Shown here one piece after another: positions 54,786-64,000 of a stretch of DNA of 64,000 bases. A model generated the notes under the pieces. The model saw only the letters and a program-made list of their open reading frames with translations. It did not search any database and had not been told where the DNA came from. Position 1 is the first letter of the stretch, and each line of letters opens with the position of its first letter. The translations under genes and the position numbers were made by a program. Origin of the DNA: Hydractinia symbiolongicarpus (lineage: Eukaryota; Cnidaria; Hydrozoa; Anthoathecata; Hydractiniidae); assembly GCF_029227915.1 (NCBI RefSeq), contig NC_079875.1:14071001-14135000 (forward strand), given 5' to 3'.

Positions 54786-55075
54786 TTACAACCATCCTGG
54801 CTGCAGTATTTCTTTATTTAAAGGACACAGAGAGCCTGTTCATCAGTCAGAAAGCTTGCATAAAACTTGGCCTCATTCCAGCCTCATTTTCAACAGTTGG
54901 TAAGACCTGTGATGAGATCACACCAACTCCTGTACTAAGACAACCAAATCCACCACCCATGATGGTAGATTTTAACAACAAAGGATTAAACGAATGGCCT
55001 TCTCTACATTTCTTAAAAATACTGAACTGAAGGAATACCCTTTCTGTACACATTTTAGTGAGATTTTAATCCTGT

Positions 55076-56268
55076 TTTCACTGAGGAGAGGATAAAGGAT
55101 AGCTATATACACAGTATATGTATGTGGTAGATGTTTATTGTTTATTCTAGATCATTCTTAACCTAATATAATATTAACATATTAACACGAATTTGTCACA
55201 AGCACTTATTTAGATATTCGAATGTTGTGTTTTCTCTTTGCAAATGTATTTAAAAAATATTGTATATATTAATATTATTCTATTCTAGGATTGTGTAGAA
55301 ATTACACAATCATTTTAATTAACAGAAAAAAATAAATATTTTTTAATATACAAGTATTACCTAGCTATAGCTAGCTAACTAGTTGCAACTAGCTAGTAGT
55401 TGTGTGTAACCACCAATACACATACTTTTTGTACTGTGTTACCAACTTAGCATTTTGTAGCACCCAGAATAAATTTAAATCAAATTATAACCAGGGAAGT
55501 TTTACAATAAATTACTTTCACTTTTGAAGCAGTGACTTCAATTTAAAAGCTCACACTTATGTAAAAGTGGGTTTCCTCTTATGAGGTTTATTCAGCCTGG
55601 CTTGCCAATATACCACAACATAAAAGTACTGATTGAGCAGTCCTAACTATATGAAAGATCCTCCAGGTTTAAATTGTTTGCTGAAAACTATAGCTAACAA
55701 TAATAGCTGCACACAAGAGTTTAAGGGTTTGGAGGAGGAGAGAAAAGCGAAGAGAATAAACAAATCTGCTTTTTCTTAAAAAACTATTATAGGGCTATAG
55801 CCAAGATGGCTTATGTCATACTTCCGTGTAAAATCGACATGAACACAAGCATAAAAACTTTTGTACTTAACCATTATTAAGCTTCTGAAATGGATAGCCA
55901 GAACAAAAACAAAGTTGCAGATTTTACCGAACAGTGAGAACACCCTTCCTCTCGGATATATATACAATTAAAATGTAAAATTTAAAATAAAAAATACATA
56001 TTTTAAACAAGATAACATGCTTAGAATAAAAGAACCTTTTCGAAGTTATAATATGATAACAAGAGATGAATGATTGGAGGATTGATTGACCAGACAACAT
56101 TGTTGTGTTATAAACTCCGGCGGCGAAGAGCTTTCATTTCATCATTCACGTGTTACATCAGCCCGGATTGTGATAAACAACAAAAAAGATCAAAACGGAA
56201 CTGGACAGTTTAGAAGACGTTAAATAAAGTAGTAAATCAAAGATTTAAAGCTCTAGTGCTAACTAGTT
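55076..56268. other. Intergenic, NARS1 5' flank
   Basis: AT-rich, no gene. TAGCTAGC-type short repeats at 55360-55410. The GC-richer patch 56110-56170 (CCGGCGGCGAAG) is the most promoter-like stretch upstream of the NARS1 start codon. Confidence 0.5.
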
Positions 56269-59200
56269 ATGCCTCAGGAAGACGTTGTTGAGAAAGTTAA
56301 AAATATGAGTGTTTCAGGTAATCAAATTGTTGAGCTTATAAATTTTTGTTTTCTTCATCTCTTTTATCCTACTAGCTAGTAGCTAGTTAGATAAAAGATC
56401 AACGAGTGCCTCATTTTGCTCTGTCTCTTCTAAGAATTACAAGAATTAATGAAAACAGGGGGCTTTTATATGGTTTGATGGATCTTCTTGTAAAGTAACT
56501 AGTAACTTACCAGCTCAGCAATTTCATAGACATTCATAAATAAATAAACTAAAAACAAACTGCTAACTAATCAATATTTTCTTTTTTTTTTTGTCTTGTA
56601 TTATTACATAAATATGACACCTGCCTGAGCCATAAGTTGCCCTTAAAAATACTCCATTGATTTTTCCAAGAGGCAATTTTTTTACACAAAGGTTGGTGGT
56701 GGTAGGCATACGGATTCCAGTGTGGCGTCATTTGTTTACTTTTCAGTGGTAAGCTCTTTGGCTCTGTCATTTGCATGGCAGGAAAAAAGATGCTAGGATT
56801 TGGTGAAGAAAGGTCTTTTCCTGTAGATTTCTTCTCACAATAACATCATTGGGGTTATAAACTATTATTGTGTGTAGATTAATGCTTTCTGATTTATTTG
56901 AATTCATTTAAAGACCTAAGAATACCTTTGCTAAGAAATGGACTGGTTATAACTTTGCTTCGCCTAGTGCCCTCGTCTTTTTTCCTGCCACGCAAATGCC
57001 AAAACCAAAGGAGCTTACAGCTGAAAATGTAAACAACAGAATTCATCTATAAAAAACACTAACTGCAAGTCTGTATTCTTGTGGCAATGGCAATCACATC
57101 TGGTGCAAAAAATACACTCACCTGAATTTTGATATGACTTTCAAACAAAAATGTTTTAGGAACATTTGACCACAATGTTTGTTAGGCCCCAAACATAAGA
57201 ATAAAGTCATATTTGGGGGAAAACAGAATACCCTTCTAAATTTATGATATGATTTTCTTGAAACATTTTTCTGGATTGTTTGACCACAGTGTCAGTGCCA
57301 TATTTTGTTTTGACTTAATTCACAATTCAGCAATAATTCACACACCAAAAACATGTTTATTTAACAACTAATTGATAAAGCTTGTGGAAAAATCCATTTA
57401 GGCACAATGACAATGAAAAAGAACAGTTATTTGCATTTTGATTTGTATACCAGTTTCCTGTATTGTATAGATTTTATACTCTGATCAAGAAAATGTAAAT
57501 GATCATGTACCTTTATTAAACGGATACAGAGATATTGGGTTATAAGGTTTTTTTGATAAAGTCATCAACCCATGTGTTCAGAAACAAGTAAGTTGGCCCA
57601 GCTTTGGGGAATTTACCCTATTTGATCTCAGGTAGCCCCTAGTTACCAATGTGGGGAGATGACGGCAGTTATTTTTAGCGATTTTAACATATTATGCCTT
57701 AAACATAAAAGTGCAATGCAATTGCTTTATTAATCTTTTTTATTAAATTGAAGTCTAAATTCATTAACATCATGCCATAGCATGTAGGCAGTTAACAAAT
57801 AGGACATACCTTTTTGGCTACATCAAGGAAAAATAAACACATCTACTTTTCCAGTTACAGATAGACGTGCCCAGTTTCTGTCTCTATATTAATAGCCGTA
57901 TTCTGTGTGTTCAAAATGGCTGCATGCAGCTTCATTCTGGGTTGCCCGCAGAGTTGATATGTTGCTGACGTGTGGCCTCTTCGGATTTTTTGACGGGTTA
58001 TTGACTAGTATTATTATAACAGATGCTTAATGGCAGGTAGCCAACGAATTGGATTTTTTGATTAACATTTTGAAACGTAAAACAGTTGACTAATGTTAAA
58101 AAAGATTAATTAAAGAAGATCAATATAATAGTTATCAATATAAAAACATTTTGGCTACCTGAACAAGGAAGGTACTTCTACTACTGAGTCACAAGCTCAG
58201 ACGCTCCCAATTGTTTTCTGCATGAAAGAAGTAATGACAAAAAATGCAACCACTGTATAATCCATTCGGCCTTTGTGCCTTTCAGTAAACAATTTGTGAT
58301 TTGTTATTCTGCACATGCAAACAGCCACTGCACGCCATGGAATTTCTTGGCATGCAAACATCAAATACCAAAATATTTTGAAATTAGTTATGGTGTGCGA
58401 ACGACCACACAGCATCATTTTTCATGCCTCCCTTTAAATCCTTAATAATAGAAGAATGTGGTCAATAGACACAGAGCCTACAAGGTGCACCCAACAGTTT
58501 CCACTCCTACAATATATTGTATATAATTGTATAATCCTGTACAATATATTGTGCATACCTCTACTTAAATAAAAATTTATTAGTAGAACAACAACCCCAG
58601 GCACTCCAAAGTTGTGTATAGAAAAGTCTTTGAATACCTTTACACAAACATTTGTTTAAACTTAGCCATCATAGTATCATTTGTACTGAAAACAGGGGAA
58701 TTAGTAGAAGAAGAGAGAGGTGGTTATCTTCTGAAGATGGGTTTTAACTGGTTTGACTAGTATTAATAAAATATTTTACCTGTGTTTGTTTATATCACCA
58801 ATTTTAACTGTTTTGTGTTCTCTATTTCTTACCATTTAGTATTTGTGATTCCTTAAAATCTGCACAAAAGGCCAATTTTAACATTGTTGATTTTAACGCC
58901 ACATAATCCCACCCCCTCCTCTTTTAACATTAAAAAGATGTGAAGCATGGACAATTTGTATGGCACTTCTTCATGGATATGATTTGTAAAAAATGGATGT
59001 CTGACAAAATGGATATATATTTCATGTGTTTAATTACAATACTGTCCTTCTCTTCTTTAAATATACTACAAAAGACTAAAGAATTAGAAAAAATCATGAA
59101 CAAGTAAAATGTTTATTTTTTTGAAATGTTGTTTACATCATAGTACGCAATGTCTCATTTTTATCTCAGGTCTTTGCTGAAAGGAATGAGCTGTAACTAT

Positions 59201-62200
59201 TTGTTAACCAGACTATCAGCCACACGTATACTGTCAGCTTCAAGGCTTGTTCAGAGACACTTTTCAAATTTTAGAAAAACATTACCTCTGCATATAGTTC
59301 GAGCACAAGTCTTCCCAATCATTTTTCCCACACAAAAACTTTGCACTTTAGGAATTAGAGGTTAGTCTGATACATATGTTGCCTATCTATATGTTTTAGT
59401 ATAGATCAATATGATACTTTATACACAGCCATTAAATAAATTGCAACAGTATAGTGTACATGTTGATACCATTTGTTTACACTTGGTGACCGTTTTTTGC
59501 AGTAAATAAAAACGGTCAGAAAAGTGGCTAAAAAGAAGTTTTTTTGTATAAAATATTATTGATGGTTTTCATCAAACTAAAAGAGAGTTTTTATTATCCT
59601 CTAGACATGCCTCCAATTTATACATCAGAAAAGAGTGGCAATGATGAAACTGGAGATGGAACAGAAGGTAAACCATACAAGACTGTACTCCAAGCGATGC
59701 GACATGCAAAATCTGAACCATTTCCACAAATAATGGTCGACGTAAAAGATGCTGAAAAGTCTGGATTTGAAGTTATAGCTAAGGCACAGTTAAAGAAAAT
59801 GACTAAGCTGTTCGGTCAAGAAAAAAGGAAAGCTGAAGATCGTGAGAAAAGAGAGGTGTTAAATTTTTTTTAAGTTTTGTTTGAAGATTTAGCAGCTAAC
59901 TTTTTTTGATATTTTTTGCTCAATCTTTGGGTTTGCTCTTTGTAGAAACCAAATTTGTGACACAGTAATTATATAATTTAGGCTGAAAAAGCTGCTCAAC
60001 ATGAAAAGAATTTAGAAGAAGCAAAAAAAATCATCATAGAGGAGGATAAATTGCTGCCTGTAGCAAAACGAGTGAGTTTCACATGTTTTTCACCCCTTTT
60101 AATTTGAATTGTGAATGATTTGGGATCTATATATTATTATTTAGTTTAAAAATGCTTTCAGAGTGCAAAGGACTCACATGTTTGCTTTTCACATGTTTAT
60201 CATTCAAATCCTCTGTTAATAATGGTACATTTATAGATAAAAATCAGAGACACAAAGGACCACAGAGAACAGCGAGTCAAATTGTTTGGATGGGCGCATC
60301 GCGTAAGACAGCAAGGTACATATGATTTTTAGAATTTTTGTGTAGTTTTTAATTAGAACGATGCTTTTATAATTTTTGTGACAAAAGATGCTTCTCCAAT
60401 CAAGAAAATTATTACATATAGCCAGATTCAATCCAACTGAGAACTTTCTAAAAGAATCAAGTGTTTAAATCATAATCGTAAAGCAAACAACCAACAACAT
60501 GGAATATTGCATTGAATGTGATCAGATTTTGTTAAGTTTAGGCAAAAATCTTATGTTCATTGTGCTAAGAGATGGTACTGGATTTTTGCAGTGTGTTCTT
60601 GCTGAGAAGCTGTGTCAAACTTATAATGCTGTTAGGCTTAGTACGGAGTCCACTGTGGCTGTGTTTGGTACGTTAAAAGAAGTTCCTGAGGGAAAAGAAG
60701 TAAGTCTGAGCTTATGTATTTCTTTTGTGGTCATTAAAGTACCTGTTTGGAACCGTTAACTAAGCATTGTTTCTAGCAAACATTGGGGTATAAGAAAAAA
60801 ATTCAGAATTTGGTGTCAAAAATCAGGGAAGGTGTTTAACAAACTGTCTAAGGCAGTTTTAAATAAGATATCGCATTTGTCCTGCCTCATCAAGTCAAAT
60901 AAATATTAACATATAAAGAAATTGTTATTATATTGTTTTAGGCTCCAGGAGGTCATGAATTAATTGTAGATTATTGGGAGGTGGTTGGGTTTGCTCCACC
61001 AGGTGGTGCAGACAATTTAGTAAACGAAGTAAGAGTTTATAAATAGTATGACTGTCAATGTTTGTTTTACTTTTATCTGTGCAAAGATAAAACTAATATC
61101 AACAACTGATATCGTCCTGGCACCTCAGAGATGTTATCAAGGTATTGAGGTATTTTAATTGTTTCTCTGTTATTCCATTTAGAATTCCAATGTAGACACA
61201 TTGTTAGACAATAGGCATCTTGCTCTTAGAGGTGAACATGTAAGACCTGTTTTTGACTGTAACCCTTAACTTAACTAAACTGTGTCCTTGTTGCTGTGAC
61301 AAGGTGATGTTTTAAACTATATCATCTTCTTTTCTAGCTTTCAAAAATATTACGCGTAAGATCAAGAGTAACACAATGGTAAATATATAAAAATATATTT
61401 ATATATTCTTAAAACATAAATTACACGCTAATGCAATTTTTGCATTCAATATTCATAGAATGAATATCCTACCTTCAGTTTTTTTATGTTACTGAGTAGC
61501 ACATTTTTGGTATAATTTCTACTGAAAATTAATTTCATTCTTTTGGATTTTATTCTGTATGTACTGATTGTTTTGTTTTTTTAGTTTTAGAGACCATTAT
61601 TTTGACCGAGGATATGTGGAGGTCACGCCGCCTACAATGGTACAAACACAATGCGAAGGTGGTAGCACATTATTTAAATTTGATTATTTTGGTGATCCGG
61701 CATATTTGACTCAATCGTCTCAGTTGTATCTTGAAACTGCCATACCTGCTGTCGGCGACTGCTTTTGTATTGCTCAATCATATAGAGCTGAGACGTCGAG
61801 AACGAGAAGGCATTTGGCTGAGTATGTATGCTTTATAGAATAATTAATTGTTGATTTGTGTCAAGTCCATGACTTTGAAGATTTTAAGACTTCTGACCTG
61901 ACAAGTTTTGTTATTTCCACTGGCATTCTGTCAAGCATTCTCTTGACAGTCAAATTCTCGCCTTTCTTAAACTTGAGTTTAAATTTAGATATACCCATAT
62001 AGAAGGTGAATGCCCGTTCATTGATTTTGAAGAACTGCTGACAAGAATAGAGGATTTGGTAAGAAAACTACAATTTTTTCACTTTTGATAATCTCATAAG
62101 AGGTTCTTCTTTTTAGAAATGGTTTCTACACTTTTAGTTTCATTACTTAGTCATTTTTTTCATCTTCCTTGATTAATATTATTACGAAGGCAGGGACACA

Positions 62201-63779
62201 ATAAGAATACAAGAGTTTTTTTTTTTTTGCCGCCAAACAATTAAAAGTTATTTTATTTTAAATACATTCGTTTGTGTTTTAGGTGTGTGATGTTGTTGAT
62301 CGATTTTTAAAGAGTCCTGAAGGGTTGCTGCTAAAAGATCTTTATCCGGTGAGGAAAGCATTAATACGTTGTTATAATTAATCAAAATTTAAATTTTGAT
62401 CTTGAATTGCTTTTTTTTCCATTATTTTCAGTATAAACGACCAAACAAATATTTATCCGCACCGCAGCTTTTATTTTAAATTTATCATTTAATTTAATTT
62501 TCGTTTAGGACTTTCAACCTCCTAAAAGACCTTTTAAGTAAGTGCATTCATTGTCAACTAAACAGTGCGCTGCCAAGTCCAGTGAAAAATGCGCTCCCAA
62601 ATCTTTGTATACGCCCTACATTTGCATTTTAATGGTTAGATTCGTGGTCGCTAATACTTTCTATTATTATATTTGTAGACGCATGAGTTACAGTGATGCT
62701 ATTGAGTGGTTAAAAGCTGATGGTTACAAAAAAGAAGATGGAACGTTTTATGAATTTGGAGAGGTATGGTTTCGTTCTGTTTTGTATATTCTTTGTTATT
62801 AGAAAATATAAAGCGGTGTTATCTTTGTCTGGTTATAAAAAGTAAATCTAGTTTCTACTAAAAGTTGTTCTTTATGGATTTTCACGTCTTAAAGTGTGAT
62901 GTGGACTCAATGGAGAACGTGAAAGTCCTACACCTAAGTTTCGTTGTTCGAGCACATGTATATAATGATGTTTTCTTGTTTGCCGCTAGGTAATGTTCTG
63001 CCTGTCCTTAATGGCTGTCAATTTAAGGACTTGTCTGAATTTGTAGCAGATTATATTCAACAAAAGAGTCGCTTAAAGCCTGCCCCTTGTGTTGTAGAAT
63101 GGGTTGGTATGGAATACATCTATCAATCTTAACTATTTTAGGATATTCCAGAGATGCCTGAAAGAAGAATGACAGATGCTATTGGAGAGGTATGTCCACT
63201 TTATTTGCTTCAAGCATTATGCAATTGTTGAGAAGGCTCTGGCTTCAACAAAATCGCATTGCATGTGTATGAATAAATCGCACCGTTTAAGGCACTTTAC
63301 CTGTTTCAGTCCGTGCAAGCCTACTTTTTTCTGTCCGTGCAAGCCTACCTGTTTCTGTCCGCGCAAGCCTACCTGTTTCTGTCCGTGTAAGCCTACTTAT
63401 TTTATCTAGAACTTTTAGTTTGATGCATGTTATTTTTTGTTTGTATTGCAGCCAATTTTGCTTACACGATTTCCTGCTGATGTGAAAGCATTCTACATGC
63501 AGAAGGACCCTAAAGATAGACGAGTTGCGGAGGCGGTAAGTGATAGTTTTGTTTGTGTGTGTGTGTGTCTTTTTATATTTTGTGTTCTTACGTGGTTTAA
63601 TGTTTGTTCTTCTTTTGTGTGTATGATCGTCACGGTTTTGTAAGTCATTGCTTAGAACACTATAGCAAAGAGTCCATCATTTGTCTTTTCCCTTACTTAT
63701 TTTTATATTTTTGCAGGTCGATTTACTAATGCCTGGTGTGGGTGAAATTGTTGGTGGTTCCATGAGAATGGATAATAAT
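56269..63779 (+). CDS. NARS1: Asparaginyl-tRNA synthetase, cytosolic type (3' end missing)
   Basis: Class IIb synthetase that charges tRNA-Asn. Exons: 56269-56317, 59605-59855, 59982-60071, 60237-60315, 60542-60699, 60942-61028, 61183-61239, 61338-61378, 61585-61821, 61989-62058, 62283-62348, 62509-62537, 62679-62763, 63142-63189, 63452-63535, 63717-63779; phases agree throughout, 498 aa so far. N-terminal NARS extension ([20 protein letters not shown]), Lys/Glu-rich coiled coil, OB-fold anticodon-binding domain ([29 protein letters not shown]), then the class II core: [24 protein letters not shown], motif 2 [36 protein letters not shown]. The final part with class II motif 3 lies past the right edge. 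Exon 1 encodes only [16 protein letters not shown]; a second candidate first exon is at 59150. Confidence 0.95.
56727..57040. repeat. Imperfect inverted repeat, about 75-bp arms
   Basis: TTTGTTTACTTTTCAGTGGT at the left pairs with the complement of the stretch ending CAGCTGAAAATGTAAACAAC; GGCAGGAAAAAAGA near the inner end also pairs. Probably an old MITE; no target duplicate found. Confidence 0.6.
57368..57882 (-). mobile_element. Helitron-like element, longer form, 5'-truncated
   Basis: On the minus strand it follows the 44449-45021 element: AATATCTCTGTATCCGTTTA, AAATGGATTTTTCCACAAGC, and an end CAATTAGT where others have CGACTAGT. It abuts the plus-strand copy at 57883. Confidence 0.6.
57883..58008 (+). 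mobile_element. Helitron-like element, short copy
   Basis: TCTATATTAATAGCCGTATT at the left and TTATTGACTAG then T at the right; the hairpin is decayed (CGGATTTTTTGACGGG). Confidence 0.55.
59150..59360 (+). other. Candidate alternative first exon of NARS1 (mitochondrial presequence)
   Basis: An ATG-initiated frame of 70 codons plus one base, ending at a donor (AGAG|GTTAGT). The leftover G is exactly the phase of normal exon 1, so splicing to 59605 makes the same Asp codon and enters the synthetase in frame. The peptide has no Asp or Glu, many Arg/Lys and Ser, and begins [19 protein letters not shown] with [20 protein letters not shown] following, a classic amphipathic import signal. A shorter start at Met 13 is possible. 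Inferred; no transcript evidence. Confidence 0.6.
63298..63401 (+). repeat. 24-bp tandem repeat, four copies, in a NARS1 intron
   Basis: Units like CTGTTTCTGTCCGTGCAAGCCTAC repeat between the exons 63142-63189 and 63452-63535. Confidence 0.85.
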
Positions 63780-64000
63780 GTAAGTGACGAATATGTGACA
63801 TGTTAATGAACTGCCCAGACTATTACACAGCCAGCCGGTGGAATTTCTAATTAAATGAAAATGATTTTATTTGTGTGTGTGTGGCCATGTAGGCTGGCAA
63901 ATATAGTGTAACTAATAATATTTGATGACATGCCTCTTTCGTATTGCTTAATCTCAGTCAAGCTAAGCGGAATGTTAGTTACCTCCACGTCATTTTTCAA

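Larger units (their letters stand above)
52755..55075 (+). mobile_element. Decayed Gypsy-like LTR retrotransposon (Gag-Pro part)
   Basis: Broken plus-strand frames read in order: VRGIADNDIQLDISG (Gag), KEAGKRSANKLLSRGVESMR, a degenerate zinc knuckle (SICGYYEKSWHGGN, then CHFCNYTSNTWKIC), AIFDSLWQSNDL followed by LDHLSYNEIKDCWD, and after an inserted element ESLFISQKACIKLGLIPASF and PNPPPMMVDF. Order and spacing fit the Gag to protease region of an LTR element. Stops and frameshifts are many; no LTRs recognised. A second, 991-bp transposon (53795-54785) interrupts it. Confidence 0.6.
56318..59149. other. Long first intron of NARS1
   Basis: 2.8 kb before the candidate alternative exon. Contains a roughly 75-bp imperfect inverted repeat (56727-56806 against 56965-57040) and two Helitron-like elements (57368-58008). 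The rest shows nothing recognisable. Confidence 0.6.

Noticed and set aside
62944-63132. 62-codon open frame between NARS1 exons
   Set aside because: Lies in an intron; inserting it would disrupt the EFGE-DIPEMPE junction that is conserved in the family.

Overview
The window is nuclear DNA from an AT-rich animal genome, most likely a cnidarian (possibly a hydrozoan). The genes are multi-exon with GT-AG introns, encode animal-type proteins, and are separated by many small transposons. No bacterial or organellar DNA is seen. Species assignment is inference. All exon models below were built by reading splice sites, frame and codon phase directly; none has RNA support.

Layout. 1-4973 (-): 5' part of WDR41 (seven exons; the gene leaves the left edge). 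5579-13194 (-): a BRF2-like TFIIIB subunit in two exons; a young Copia retrotransposon (8887-13050) sits antisense in its intron. 13349-23860: a head-to-tail 5,256-bp tandem duplication, nearly identical, carrying the 5' region of a Kelch-like (BTB-BACK-Kelch) gene. The upstream copy is cut off at the first Kelch repeat (17609-18631) and the downstream copy is complete (22865-24665). 24666-30097: gene-poor, with a 27-bp minisatellite, MITEs and a SINE. 30098-49549 (-): a complete NEDD4-family HECT ubiquitin ligase, 29 coding exons plus one alternative exon, 843 aa, C2-WWx4-HECT. A ZC4H2 gene (42684-44033, +) lies inside one of its introns on the other strand. 50714-51123: a P2RX7-type intracellular-domain relic. 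52755-55075: a decayed Gypsy-like retrotransposon interrupted by a TIR element that itself carries a MITE. 56269-end (+): cytosolic-type asparaginyl-tRNA synthetase (NARS1), 16 exons, missing its last ~50-65 codons at the right edge.

The genes do not form a functional unit; they are ordinary conserved housekeeping or regulatory genes. The most notable points are a candidate second first exon in NARS1 that would encode a mitochondrial targeting peptide in the correct splice phase; a pair of phase-matched, probably mutually exclusive exons in the NEDD4 gene; the very recent tandem duplication that makes a BTB-BACK-only protein; a 29-bp array that repeats a real splice donor; a Copia element with an open frame but an internal deletion; and several small transposon families defined here by their own termini and target-site duplications (Helitron-like with hairpin-CTAG ends; a MITE with 9-bp TSDs).
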